Shown: in pieces, positions 53,900-62,868 of the stretch
Numbering within the stretch: the stretch's first letter is position 1
How the letters are laid out: each line of letters starts with the position of its first letter
From: Sulfurovum xiamenensis
Lineage (GTDB): Bacteria; Campylobacterota; Campylobacteria; Campylobacterales; Sulfurovaceae
Direction: 5' to 3'
DNA length: 64,000 bases
Assembly (NCBI RefSeq): GCF_030347995.1
Contig: NZ_JAQIBC010000003.1
Location: 124,001 to 188,000, forward strand
Program-made: the position numbers and the translations under genes
The notes under the pieces: generated by a model
What the model was told of the DNA's origin: nothing
Database searches by the model: none
Seen by the model: only the letters and a program-made list of their open reading frames with translations

Positions 53900-53925
53900 A
53901 GAGTGCATTAAGATATTTGCACTCT
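53900..53925. terminator. two-way terminator between purF and hisIE
   Basis: AGAGTGCA / TGCACTCT, perfect 8-bp stem with a 10-base loop, overlapping the hisIE stop. Confidence 0.65.
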
Positions 53926-54589
53926 ACTTCTTTCGTCCCTCTTTTTCAACGATCCCACTCATACCAAATCTTCTGGCCAACTCTTGTTTGACTCTGTCCG
54001 GAGAGATTTCTCTATATCCTAACCCTACCAGTGTATGGTAGAGAAGGTCAGCAGATTCATAGATGACTTGTTCATCACTCTCTTCGTTAATAGCAACACA
54101 GACTTCGTCTGCCTCTTCACGGATCTTAGAGAGCATGAGTGCTTTATCATCTAAAAGTTTTTTTGTCCATGACTTAGCTTCTTCAGGAGCATTTTTACGT
54201 TCTAATATCGTATGGTAGAGGGTATCTACGACACCGTAGATAGCGTCCGTATCTACCTCTTGGTCCAAAACGATTTTATCTTGCATCACAGAAGTAAAGA
54301 AACAGCTCTTACGTCCTGTATGACAGGCTACACCATTTTGTTTGATCTTTAGTATCACAGTGTCTGCATCACAATCAAGAAGCACATCTTTGACTTCCTG
54401 GGTATGGTTAGAGCTTTCACCTTTTTTCCATATACGTTGTTTACTTCGGCTGAAGTAGTGGGCATATCCTGTAGAGAGAGTAAGCTTGTACGCTTCTTCA
54501 TTCATGTATGCGAGCATAAGCACTTCATTGCTCTCATGATCTTGAGCTATAGCAGGGATGAGGGGGTTTTTATTCCAATCTATTTGCAT
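53924..54589 (-). CDS. hisI: bifunctional phosphoribosyl-AMP cyclohydrolase / phosphoribosyl-ATP pyrophosphatase
   Basis: 221 residues with both activities in one chain. The N-terminal half (residues 1-115) is the cyclohydrolase: zinc and catalytic site DCDADTV and CHTGRKSCF. The C-terminal half (about 125-215) is the HisE pyrophosphohydrolase: TKKLLDDKALMLSKIREEADE and SADLLYHTLVGL. Steps two and three of histidine synthesis. GGAG 11 bp upstream. Alone on its strand. Confidence 0.96.
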   Translation of the reverse strand: MQIDWNKNPLIPAIAQDHESNEVLMLAYMNEEAYKLTLSTGYAHYFSRSKQRIWKKGESSNHTQEVKDVLLDCDADTVILKIKQNGVACHTGRKSCFFTSVMQDKIVLDQEVDTDAIYGVVDTLYHTILERKNAPEEAKSWTKKLLDDKALMLSKIREEADEVCVAINEESDEQVIYESADLLYHTLVGLGYREISPDRVKQELARRFGMSGIVEKEGRKK

Positions 54590-54728
54590 ATGAGAATCTC
54601 CATCAGGAAAATATTTGGTCGTATTATAACTATAGTATACATTGGGAGAGCTTTTTTACCTCTATGGGTCAGCAGAAACAGATCATTAAATTAAGAAATC
54701 TTTTAGGATAAATGTCTGATTTTTGAAT

Positions 54729-54734
54729 TATAAT
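54729..54734 (+). promoter_or_regulatory. -10 box for the leader ORF and 2OG oxygenase
   Basis: TATAAT in GAATTATAATGTC, 34 bp before the leader start at 54768. Confidence 0.6.
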
Positions 54735-54767
54735 GTCACTCCAAATAAGAAAAGCCAAGGAGCTTTT

Positions 54768-54803
54768 ATGCACATTTTTTTCAACCCATTTCATACTCTA
54801 TGA
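54768..54803 (+). CDS. 11-codon leader ORF coupled to the 2OG oxygenase gene
   Basis: ATG at 54768 follows AAGGAGC (CCAAGGAGCTTTT). It encodes MHIFFNPFHTL and stops with TGA overlapping the next ATG (CTATGATAC, ATGA overlap). The oxygenase ATG has no ribosome site of its own, so translation probably depends on the leader. The peptide is rich in Phe and His but is too short to suggest an activity. Confidence 0.6.
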   Translation: MHIFFNPFHTL

Positions 54804-55522
54804 TACAGATCAGTACACATATATCTTGTGATCCTTTATTCGAGAATATAGAGATAGAAAATAAACTTTTACCCAGTCAATATAAAGATTATCCCTATCT
54901 CATTATTAAAAACTTTTTTTCCAAAGAAGCATGTGAAGAACTGGCTTTTTTAGTACAAGAGGATGAGAAAACAAAGCGAAAAGCAAAGGTAAAAAAAGAG
55001 GTGATCACGGGTATTGTTCAAGCGGATATTGTGGAAGAGTATAGAAAGACCAATATTTATAAGTTGGATACCTTTTATCAAAACTACTATGATGAGCAAT
55101 TCAGTAAGTATAAACCGATCATAGAAGAGTACTTTACTGTTGCATTGACACTATCAACAGATGTACAGGTACTGGAATACAAAAAGGGTTTTTTCTATGT
55201 GAAGCATGCAGATGATTCAAGTGAAATTATTGATAAAGATGAACAAACGATAGGGTTTAAGGTGGTAGCACCGCAGAGAAAACTTTCAACCGTATTGTTT
55301 GCCACAAGTCATGTGAGTAATGCAGATGAAAGAGTTCAGAGTTTTTCTGGTGGGGAATTGATGTTTAATTATCTTTATGATAAAGGTGGAGAAGCTGTTA
55401 AGATCAAACCAGAAGCGGGGGACATGATCATTTTTCCAAGTAACCCATATTTTTCACATGAAGTGTTACCTGTTGAAGAGGGGTATAGACTTACTTTAGT
55501 ACAGTGGCATGATGCGATATAG
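54800..55522 (+). CDS. 2-oxoglutarate/Fe(II) oxygenase (prolyl-hydroxylase-like)
   Basis: 240 residues. Metal triad H136, D138 (VKHADDS) and H220 (FSHEVLP), with R230 (GYRLTL) placed to bind 2-oxoglutarate. Spacing fits the prolyl 4-hydroxylase-like group. Cytoplasmic (no signal). Substrate unknown; it could be a protein or small metabolite. Read from the 11-codon leader. Convergent with the SPFH gene and followed by a 9-bp hairpin. Confidence 0.8.
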   Translation: MIQISTHISCDPLFENIEIENKLLPSQYKDYPYLIIKNFFSKEACEELAFLVQEDEKTKRKAKVKKEVITGIVQADIVEEYRKTNIYKLDTFYQNYYDEQFSKYKPIIEEYFTVALTLSTDVQVLEYKKGFFYVKHADDSSEIIDKDEQTIGFKVVAPQRKLSTVLFATSHVSNADERVQSFSGGELMFNYLYDKGGEAVKIKPEAGDMIIFPSNPYFSHEVLPVEEGYRLTLVQWHDAI

Positions 55523-55580
55523 GATATCGTATAATTGCTATGATGGAAGATGAAAAGAGGAGAATGAAGTGGGAGAGAAA

Positions 55581-55602
55581 TATGGTGGAGTTTTCCACCA
55601 TA
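55581..55602. terminator. two-way hairpin between the oxygenase and SPFH genes
   Basis: TATGGTGGA-GTTT-TCCACCATA, a perfect 9-bp stem (55581-55589 with 55594-55602). Confidence 0.6.
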
Positions 55603-55611
55603 CTATATGGG

Positions 55612-56706
55612 TTATTGTTGTCCCATTAGACGTTGCTTTTCTTTACCTTTTGCATCTACCCAGATGTTTGGTACAGCACCACCAGGTGTAAGGAATATCT
55701 GTGCATCTTTGTTGACTTTAAGCGCTTCATTGAATTTATTTTGTGTTTTGATCTGTTCTAGTTGGAGAAGCTCAGGACTTAATGAGTCAGAGATTAATCT
55801 GTTGGCCTTAGCCTGTTCTTCTGCTTCGATACGAATTTTGTCAGCTTCACCCTGTGCTTCGATACGGTTTCTCTCAGCCTCACCTCGCGCTACTTCTGCA
55901 GCTCTTTGTGCCTGTTGTTTAGCTTTCTCTTTTTCTTGTTCAGCGATAGTAACATCTTGTTTCGCGATCTGTACTCTTTCAATCTGATCTTTGATCTTTG
56001 GAGGAAGATTGATTGTTCTAAGTTCCACGGAAGCAAGTATAACAGGTCTATTCTCAAGCGAATCAACACTCTCTTTAACTTTTGTTTCTATGGCAGCTGC
56101 TATTTCATTTCTCATTTCAGGAAGTTGCTCAGCCGTATAGCGTCCGACTACGTCACGTACTACTTCACGTACTTTAGAGTTAATGATCTTCTCTTCCCAA
56201 CTCGCACCCCATTTTTCAATCGTAGCCGGTGCAGTCTCTGCTTTAAGTCTGTACTGTACGGCGATATCTATATTGACCGTTAATCCTCTTTTGTCAAGTA
56301 CGGTGATCGCCGGGTTCCTTTTGAGCCCACCTTCAAGATTTCTGTATGCATCACCAAGTTCACCGGTTCTTACATCAGAGTATGTGATCATTCTGATACG
56401 CGTATTGACAGGGATGATCTTTTGAAGTACAGGGACAAAAAAATGTAGTCCGGCTCCAAGAGGTTCTTGTTCAAATTTACCGGTGTTAATTTTAATTCCC
56501 ACCTCACCAGAGTTGATGATTGTAAATGGTTTAAGTACAAAAAGTGCAAATCCTATCACAACGATGATAAACATCCAAGGTGCACCTTTACCCATACCAC
56601 TAAGCGGGTTATTAAAGTTGCCCCCACCACCGCTGTTATTATTGGTATTCATTGAGTTATTACTCGGTTTTTTCTTTTTGAAATAGTCGTTCATGTCTGC
56701 TGGCAT
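55612..56706 (-). CDS. SPFH/band 7 membrane protein, prohibitin- or HflK-like
   Basis: 364 residues. N-terminal low-complexity Asn/Gly region (about 14-30), one membrane helix (about 45-62), then the SPFH domain (NSGEVGIKINTGKF, then DVRTGELGDAYRNLEGGLK), and a long Ala/Glu/Lys-rich coiled coil (about 240-310) with a short hydrophobic end. Such proteins form membrane microdomain scaffolds and can regulate FtsH. No hflC partner is seen beside it. Good AAGGAT site. Followed, on the same strand, by nothing; ilvE lies upstream. Confidence 0.87.
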   Translation of the reverse strand: MPADMNDYFKKKKPSNNSMNTNNNSGGGGNFNNPLSGMGKGAPWMFIIVVIGFALFVLKPFTIINSGEVGIKINTGKFEQEPLGAGLHFFVPVLQKIIPVNTRIRMITYSDVRTGELGDAYRNLEGGLKRNPAITVLDKRGLTVNIDIAVQYRLKAETAPATIEKWGASWEEKIINSKVREVVRDVVGRYTAEQLPEMRNEIAAAIETKVKESVDSLENRPVILASVELRTINLPPKIKDQIERVQIAKQDVTIAEQEKEKAKQQAQRAAEVARGEAERNRIEAQGEADKIRIEAEEQAKANRLISDSLSPELLQLEQIKTQNKFNEALKVNKDAQIFLTPGGAVPNIWVDAKGKEKQRLMGQQ

Positions 56707-56718
56707 GTTGATCCTTGT

Positions 56719-57639
56719 TTAGTTGATATAGGTTAAATACTTAATATAGTCAGGGTTTTTACCTGCCACTGCATCAAAGTAGGCTGTTTGTAATTTTTCG
56801 GTCATAGGCCCTCTTGAACCTATACCGATCTGACGTGCATCCACTTCACGGATCGGTGTGACTTCAGCAGCCGTTCCTGTTAAAAATGCTTCATCAGCGA
56901 TATAGACCTCTTCACGGGTAATACGGCGTCTTTCCACTTTGATACCCATGTCATGTGCCAAGTCTATGATCGTCTGCTGTGTAATGGACTCCAGTGAATT
57001 GTCACTAGGAGGAGAGATAAGTACACCATCTCTTACCATGAAGAAAGCTGCACCGGATGCTTCAGCGATATACCCATGGTCATCTCTGAGCAATGCTTCA
57101 TCATATCCTGCTTCTACTGCTTCAAATTTCGCCATTTGTGAATTGAGGTAGTTTGCCACAGCTTTTGCTTTTCCCATACCAGAAGTGTTCGGTGTTCTTG
57201 TAACAGAAGTGATCTTCATACGTACACCTTTTTTGAGCCCTTCTTCTCCAAGATAAGCTCCCCATTCCCATGCAGCGATTGCAACATTTACAGGGCACTC
57301 CTTATGGTAAAGGCCCATAACGCCATATCCAAGATACACCAACGGTCGGATATAGGCACCATTGAAAAGTTCATTTTTTTGTAAAAGTTCTACCTGTGCA
57401 TCATTCAATTCTTCTGCTGTAAACGGAACATCCATCAGTGTCATTTTTGATGAGTTTAGAAGTCTTTTTGTATGTTCTTTCAGTTTAAAGATCGCACATC
57501 TTCCATCAACTGTTTTGTAGGCTTTAGTTCCCTCTATAGCACCATTTCCATAATGTAGTGTATGTGTAAGTATATGTACTTTGGCATCATCCCAAGGTGT
57601 GAATTCGCCATCCATCCAAATGTATTTTGATTTGTTCAT
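56719..57639 (-). CDS. ilvE: branched-chain amino acid aminotransferase
   Basis: 306 residues, PLP fold type IV. Opening KYIWMDGEFTPWDDAKVHILTH, the LHYGNGAIEGTKAY loop, the PLP lysine in GKAKAVANYLNS, and EVYIADEAFLTGTAAEVTP. Transaminates the branched-chain keto acids. I chose ATG at 57639 with GGAG upstream; a TTG 15 bases earlier is weaker. It lies 12 bp before the SPFH gene on the same strand, so they may be cotranscribed. Confidence 0.95.
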   Translation of the reverse strand: MNKSKYIWMDGEFTPWDDAKVHILTHTLHYGNGAIEGTKAYKTVDGRCAIFKLKEHTKRLLNSSKMTLMDVPFTAEELNDAQVELLQKNELFNGAYIRPLVYLGYGVMGLYHKECPVNVAIAAWEWGAYLGEEGLKKGVRMKITSVTRTPNTSGMGKAKAVANYLNSQMAKFEAVEAGYDEALLRDDHGYIAEASGAAFFMVRDGVLISPPSDNSLESITQQTIIDLAHDMGIKVERRRITREEVYIADEAFLTGTAAEVTPIREVDARQIGIGSRGPMTEKLQTAYFDAVAGKNPDYIKYLTYIN

Positions 57640-57931
57640 TCTTATTTGCTCCAAGACCTACCTAAGGGTAGTCAAAATTAATGAATTATTTTAACCAAAT
57701 TGTTGTTAATAGTGGGTTTAGATATGGGGGATGTTGAGAGTCATTCATTTTTATACGATAAACAGGCACAATTTTGATCTGAAAGAGTGAGTATCTCTAC
57801 ATGAAATTGAATGATTTCCCACCCAAAAGTATAGGATATTGTGTAACAACTATACAGAAGTTACATCTCATATGATGATTCGCATGGTATACTTGTATCA
57901 TTCATATACAATGACACAAAGAGGATAGAAA

Positions 57932-58780
57932 ATGAAAGAGTTTATTGAAGTGTATCAAGAAAATCAGGAAGATATTGAAAAGTTTATTATGACAACATTA
58001 AGAAACAATGGATCGATCTTAACAGAGAAAGCAAAGAATTATAAAAAGACTTTTCAAACATTTCCTTCGATGGAACTACTCTATATCACGGATAAAGACT
58101 TTAATCAAACCTCTCCAAATATTTCCAGAAGTAAAACAGATGAATCGGAAGTAGGTAAAAACAGATCCTATATGAGTACAAAAGTGATGCAAAAAGATGA
58201 AGAGTTTTCCATTAGTACTCCCTACATCAGTTCTGCAACGGGGCATACGTGTATTACAGTGATGAAAAAAGAAGAGGATCAGTATATTTTTATTGATTTT
58301 ACACTCTCGGGTTTACTCGGAAGGCTCGGTCTTGTAGAATTAAATCCGGCGTTTAATAGTTTTACCCAGTTCTTTTATAAAGCAGTAGGTTTTTCACTCA
58401 TGGCCTTTGCTTTTTTTGCCATTATGTATGCATTAGTCGGATATGCTTCAAGTATATTGGTGGAAGGGAATTTCTCTCTTGATTCACTCTTTAAACCTAT
58501 TGTTGCACTCACTTTGGGGCTTGCTATTTTTGACCTGGCCAAGACGATATTGGAGAGAGAGGTTTTTTTCAAAAATTATAGTAAAGAAGATGAAGATGCA
58601 AATGTCTTAACAAAGTTTTCTATCGCGATCATAATCGCACTCTCTATCGAAGCATTGATGGTAGTCTTTAAGATCGCCTTACATGATTATTCTCAGATGG
58701 TACATGCACTCTATCTTATCTTGGGTATTGCACTCATTATTATATCTTTGGGAGTCTATAGTTTTTTATCTAAAAAATAA
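57932..58780 (+). CDS. PDC-like sensor domain fused to a four-helix membrane domain
   Basis: 282 residues. Residues 1-150 look like a Cache/PDC-type ligand-binding domain (helix, then MELLYITDKDFNQTSPN, then RSYMSTKVMQKDEEFSISTPYIS and HTCITVMKKEEDQYIFIDF), but with no leading membrane helix and no signal peptide. Residues 165-280 hold four membrane helices. Such proteins are sometimes called general glycosylation pathway proteins in related genomes, a name I cannot support from sequence. AGGAT site. Confidence 0.7.
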   Translation: MKEFIEVYQENQEDIEKFIMTTLRNNGSILTEKAKNYKKTFQTFPSMELLYITDKDFNQTSPNISRSKTDESEVGKNRSYMSTKVMQKDEEFSISTPYISSATGHTCITVMKKEEDQYIFIDFTLSGLLGRLGLVELNPAFNSFTQFFYKAVGFSLMAFAFFAIMYALVGYASSILVEGNFSLDSLFKPIVALTLGLAIFDLAKTILEREVFFKNYSKEDEDANVLTKFSIAIIIALSIEALMVVFKIALHDYSQMVHALYLILGIALIIISLGVYSFLSKK

Positions 58781-58800
58781 ACGGTTTGATTGGATCTGAC

Positions 58801-58911
58801 ATGGAGTTACATGCAAAATGGGATGAATCGTATGAAGCGTTGAATATTAGCTTTCTTCATAGATTCCTCAAACGTTACTGTGATGCTGATTCTCTCCATC
58901 ACAGAAGATAA
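58801..58911 (+). CDS. 36-codon small frame, doubtful
   Basis: ATG at 58801 preceded by TTGGATCTGAC. It encodes 36 residues (MELHAKWDESY start, RYCDADSLHHRR end) and its end overlaps a hairpin (58878-58904). Composition is plausible but the ribosome site is weak and no family is recognised. Confidence 0.25.
   Translation: MELHAKWDESYEALNISFLHRFLKRYCDADSLHHRR
58878..58904. other. 8-bp hairpin upstream of the aldehyde dehydrogenase
   Basis: CTGTGATG / CATCACAG with an 11-base loop, perfect. No T-run follows, so it may be a weak terminator or a regulator site. Confidence 0.4.
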
Positions 58912-58947
58912 AATATAGCAAAATTCCATTACCTTTTATCCCCAATT

Positions 58948-58956
58948 TGCTATAAT
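58948..58956 (+). promoter_or_regulatory. extended -10 promoter for the aldehyde dehydrogenase
   Basis: TGCTATAAT, a perfect extended -10, 37 bp before the ATG at 58986. Confidence 0.7.
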
Positions 58957-58985
58957 CAAACAATTTCAGAAAGAAGGTATATCTC

Positions 58986-60413
58986 ATGTCTACTATAGCA
59001 CAAGCAAAAATCTTTTTTGGTTCCGCCGAAGAGAATAAAGAAGTACAGCAGGAACGAAAGAGTCCTTTTGATAGTGCGGTCGTAAGTTCAGCACCGGTCT
59101 GTGATGCAGAGGATACGCTTAAAGCGCTTGATATTGCCAAGGCTGCAAGTAAAGCAGCAGCAAGATCTCCATTGTCTCAGCGTATCTTGTGGTTGGAGGA
59201 TGTGGCTAAAAGACTGATGGAAGAGAAAGAAGCCTTTGCTTTGATGTTGGCTAAAGAAGTAGCAAAACCCATCGCATTTTCACGCATTGAGGTAGAGCGA
59301 TGTGTAGAAACGATCAAGATCACAGCTATGGAACTTGCAAATCTTGCAGGTGAAACACTCCCTACAGATATAATGCCCAGCGGAAAGAAAACATTGGCGT
59401 ATTTTAAGCGAGAACCTGTAGGGGTTGTTGCGTGCATTACACCGTTTAATTTTCCTCTGAACCTTGTAGCACACAAGATAGCACCGGCACTGGGAGCAGG
59501 AAATGCAGTGGTACTCAAACCAACACCTGAAGCACCTATGACAGCTTATATGTTTGCAAAGCTTTTTGTAGATTCAGAGTATGCGATCAAAGATGCACTC
59601 TCTGTGGTGTATGGTGATGCTGAAGTAGGTTCGGCACTGGTGCAAAGTAATATTCCAAGGGTCATTAGTTTTACAGGTTCAGTACCTGTAGGAAACATTA
59701 TTACCAAACAGGCGGGGATCAAGAAGGTAAGCCTTGAACTAGGCGGTAATGCCGCAACCTACATCGATAAAAGTGCAGACCTGGCGCTTGCAGCAGCACG
59801 TTGTGCATTTGGTGCTTTTTACAACTCCGGACAAGTGTGTATCTCTCTTCAGCGTATCTATGTGAATGAAGAAGTGTATGATGCATTTGCAGAACTGATC
59901 GCACAAGAGACAAAAAAGCTGAAAGTGGGTTCACCTTACGAAGAAGATACATTTATGGGACCACTGATAGATGAAGAGTCCAGAGAGAGAGCAAAATCAT
60001 GGATCGCATCGGCTAAAGATGAAGGGGCAAAAGTCATTGCAGGCGGTGAAGAAGTAGAGGGGATATTCCCTCCGACAGTGATGGCAGATGTGACAGATGA
60101 TATGAAGATCATTTGTGAGGAAGTTTTTGCTCCTATCGTCAGTTTGGTAGCTGTAGCAGATTATGAAACTGCTGTAGAAAAGATGAATGACTCACCGTAC
60201 GGTCTGCAGTTTTCTATCTTTACGAATGATCTGAAAATGACACAGCAATTCATAGAAGATGCAGAATGCGGAGGTGTAGTGGTCAATGACATTCCAACAC
60301 TCCGTTTTGATGTACAGCCTTATGGGGGTGCAAAACTTTCAGGTGTAGGAAGAGAAGGTCCGAAGTGGGCACTTGAAGAATTCACTGAAATCAAATCAGT
60401 TGTCATTTGTTAG
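58986..60413 (+). CDS. NAD(P)-dependent aldehyde dehydrogenase
   Basis: 475 residues. Catalytic C285 (NSGQVCISLQR), general base E251 (VSLELGGNA), the NAD-binding FTGSVPVGN loop, and PFNFPLNLVAHKIAPALG near residue 155. An oxidoreductase of the large ALDH superfamily; the sequence is closest to the lactaldehyde/glyceraldehyde-type members, but the substrate is not decided. Alone in its unit with AAGG before the ATG. Confidence 0.93.
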   Translation: MSTIAQAKIFFGSAEENKEVQQERKSPFDSAVVSSAPVCDAEDTLKALDIAKAASKAAARSPLSQRILWLEDVAKRLMEEKEAFALMLAKEVAKPIAFSRIEVERCVETIKITAMELANLAGETLPTDIMPSGKKTLAYFKREPVGVVACITPFNFPLNLVAHKIAPALGAGNAVVLKPTPEAPMTAYMFAKLFVDSEYAIKDALSVVYGDAEVGSALVQSNIPRVISFTGSVPVGNIITKQAGIKKVSLELGGNAATYIDKSADLALAAARCAFGAFYNSGQVCISLQRIYVNEEVYDAFAELIAQETKKLKVGSPYEEDTFMGPLIDEESRERAKSWIASAKDEGAKVIAGGEEVEGIFPPTVMADVTDDMKIICEEVFAPIVSLVAVADYETAVEKMNDSPYGLQFSIFTNDLKMTQQFIEDAECGGVVVNDIPTLRFDVQPYGGAKLSGVGREGPKWALEEFTEIKSVVIC

Positions 60414-60506
60414 GTATGAGTGGTAATTTTTACCTTACAACATTTAGTTTGAATGTGATACTCTTCATAATCAATTAAACAAGAGAAAATTAAAAAAAGG
60501 ATCTTT

Positions 60507-60986
60507 ATGGATGTTATGTTTCAACCAGGCTTTTTAGGAACGAGAGCACCGTTATTTATGGATATTGTATCCGTCATTGTGGCATTGTTGCCTTTTCTCA
60601 TATACGGCGCGATCATGCTCGCAAAGAAAAAGAATTACACTGCACATGAAAAGGTGCAGAAACTTCTTTTTATCGTTTCTGTACTCGTAGTAGGGTTTTT
60701 TGAGTATGGTGTCCGTATGGAGGGTGGTTATAAAAATCTGATGGAAGGTAGTTCCGTATCACATGATTATCTTTTGTATGTGCTTATTTTTCATATTATT
60801 ATCTCAGTTGTCACATTGTTTTTGTGGATCATCACACTCTATCGTGGAAATCGCTATAAAAGACAATCTACACTTCCGGGACTCTATTCTCAATCACATA
60901 AAAAAGATGGACAACGCACTTTTATAGGTATTATATTGACCATGTTGACAGGTGCATGGGTCTATGCATTGCTCTTTGTATTTTAA
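60507..60986 (+). CDS. DUF420 membrane protein (CtaM-like)
   Basis: 159 residues. Four hydrophobic helices (about 17-37, 50-68, 85-108, 138-157) with the DUF420 HD/His pattern (SHDYLLYVLIFHI). Proteins of this family (CtaM/YozB) help assemble haem-copper oxidases, which fits a genome with a cbb3 oxidase. The stop overlaps the next start by one base. Confidence 0.85.
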   Translation: MDVMFQPGFLGTRAPLFMDIVSVIVALLPFLIYGAIMLAKKKNYTAHEKVQKLLFIVSVLVVGFFEYGVRMEGGYKNLMEGSSVSHDYLLYVLIFHIIISVVTLFLWIITLYRGNRYKRQSTLPGLYSQSHKKDGQRTFIGIILTMLTGAWVYALLFVF

Positions 60987-61432
60987 TGATGAAAAATGTC
61001 GCAATTTCCGCTTGTCTTTTAGGTGAAAAATGTCGATATGATGCTACGGACAATAGAGATGAAGCGCTTTTAAAAAAGCTTCAGGGCATGGAGCTTATCC
61101 CTTTTTGTCCGGAAGATGCTGCTTTTGGGACACCTCGCCCTACCATGGATCTTATTAGAACAAAAGAGGGTGACAGAGCATTCTCCAATGTAAGCGGAGA
61201 AGATCTTTCTGCACCTGTCATTGCATATGCAACAGCGTTTTTTGAGAGTCATCCAGAACTGGATCTCTTCATTGGTAAAGACAGAAGCCCAAGTTGTGGT
61301 GTATGTTCTGCAAGAGTGTATGATGAAGAGAAAAACCTGCTTTCTTCAAAAGAGCCGGGTCTTATGGCTAAAGAGGCAATCAAACGAAAGATACACTGTA
61401 TAGATGCAGAAGATTTTAGGGGATCAGTATGA
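60986..61432 (+). CDS. DUF523 family protein
   Basis: About 148 residues. Family blocks near the start (ISACLLGEKCRYDATDN), ELIPFCPEDAAFGTPRPTM and a KDRSPSCGVCSARVY block, all rich in Cys. DUF523 proteins are small, widespread and uncharacterised; the Cys set suggests a metal or Fe-S site. ATGs at 60986 and 60989 are both possible. The start overlaps the DUF420 stop. Confidence 0.9.
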   Translation: MMKNVAISACLLGEKCRYDATDNRDEALLKKLQGMELIPFCPEDAAFGTPRPTMDLIRTKEGDRAFSNVSGEDLSAPVIAYATAFFESHPELDLFIGKDRSPSCGVCSARVYDEEKNLLSSKEPGLMAKEAIKRKIHCIDAEDFRGSV

Positions 61433-62868
61433 GAATATTATGGACAATGTTGCTAAGTACACTTTTTTTAGCTGCAAGTGCACAACAGCTGAATGGTACC
61501 AAAGAAGCGATCGTTAAGATCTACACTGTGGCCAAAGTACCCAATTACCAGGAACCCTGGAGCAGTTCAACACGCAGCAGTACAGGTTCTGGCGCTATTA
61601 TAGAAGATGGGTATATTCTGACAAATGCACATGTAGTAGCCAATCAATCCTTTATAGAGGTACAGCGTTATGGACAGCGTAAACGCTATATTGCCAAAGT
61701 CCATGCAGTGTCCCATCAAGCAGACCTTGCACTCTTGAAAGTTGATGACAAAGCATTTTTTGAAGGGGTGAAACCACTGACGTTCGGTTCACTTCCAAAA
61801 GTGGAACAAAAAATTGTTGTGTATGGATATCCAATGGGAGGAAGTACACTCTCTGCAACGATCGGGGTAGTTTCAAGGATAGAACATCATACTTATGCGC
61901 ACAGCGGGGAGTCTTTCTTAGCCATTCAGGTTGATGCTGCTGTGAATCCCGGAAACTCCGGCGGTCCGGCACTCTCGAATGGAAAGATCGTCGGTGTGGT
62001 GATGCAGCTCATCAGTAAGTCTCAGAATATCGGATATCTCGTACCTGTGAATATCGTCAAACATTTCATAGAAGATATGAAAGATGGAAAGTATGATGGC
62101 TTCTCAGACCTGGGATTGAATACACAGAAACTGGAAAATCCTGCCATTAGACGCTACTATGGGCTTGATGATGATACCAGTGGAGTACTGATCGTTAAAG
62201 TGGTACATAATTCTTCTCTTTCAGGATTACTCAAAGAGGGTGATATCTTAACGGCAGTGGACGGGCATAATGTTGAAAACGACGGTACGGTAGAGTTTAG
62301 AAAACATGAGTTTACCCATTATCAGCACTTTGTAGATGTGTATCAAATGGGTGAGAAAGTAAAACTCGATATCATCCGAGATAAGAAACATATACAGGTT
62401 GAGGTACCTTTAAAGTACGTCGCTGATGACATGTATCTGGTCAAGACAACGCGTTATGATACCATGCCAAGGTATTTTGTTTATGGGGGGTATGTTTTTT
62501 CCCCACTTACCAGAAACCTCATTGTATCGACAAACCGAAACCGTTTACCATTAAGTTATCTGGCAGGTAAATGGCAGGAAGAAGATAAAAACGAAGTGGT
62601 GGTTCTACTTAAAGTATTGGCTTCAGATATGAGCAGGGGAGACAATGATTTCGCCATGTGGCCTATAGATAAGGTGAATGGGGAGACCTTTAAGGACTTT
62701 AAAGAGTTTTATGAAAAGGTGAAAGCTGCAAAAAGTGACTATATCGTTCTAGAGGATAATGATGGGGCTAAAGTGATCATTGACAGAAAGGAAGCACAAG
62801 AAAAACAGAGTGCCATACTTAAAAAATATAATATCGAGTTTGACAGGTCGATAGATTTAAGAGAGTAG
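61429..62868 (+). CDS. HtrA/Deg-like periplasmic serine protease
   Basis: 479 residues. Signal peptide (1-19), then a trypsin-like domain with triad H68 (TNAHVV), D99 (ADLALLKV) and S177 (NPGNSGGP). A PDZ-like domain follows (about 222-315, with GVLIVKVVHNSSLSGLLKEGDIL) and a further region (SRGDNDFAMWPIDKVNG) that may be a second PDZ. Periplasmic quality-control protease. Overlaps the DUF523 stop (ATGA) and meets the next gene end to end. Confidence 0.92.
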   Translation: MRILWTMLLSTLFLAASAQQLNGTKEAIVKIYTVAKVPNYQEPWSSSTRSSTGSGAIIEDGYILTNAHVVANQSFIEVQRYGQRKRYIAKVHAVSHQADLALLKVDDKAFFEGVKPLTFGSLPKVEQKIVVYGYPMGGSTLSATIGVVSRIEHHTYAHSGESFLAIQVDAAVNPGNSGGPALSNGKIVGVVMQLISKSQNIGYLVPVNIVKHFIEDMKDGKYDGFSDLGLNTQKLENPAIRRYYGLDDDTSGVLIVKVVHNSSLSGLLKEGDILTAVDGHNVENDGTVEFRKHEFTHYQHFVDVYQMGEKVKLDIIRDKKHIQVEVPLKYVADDMYLVKTTRYDTMPRYFVYGGYVFSPLTRNLIVSTNRNRLPLSYLAGKWQEEDKNEVVVLLKVLASDMSRGDNDFAMWPIDKVNGETFKDFKEFYEKVKAAKSDYIVLEDNDGAKVIIDRKEAQEKQSAILKKYNIEFDRSIDLRE

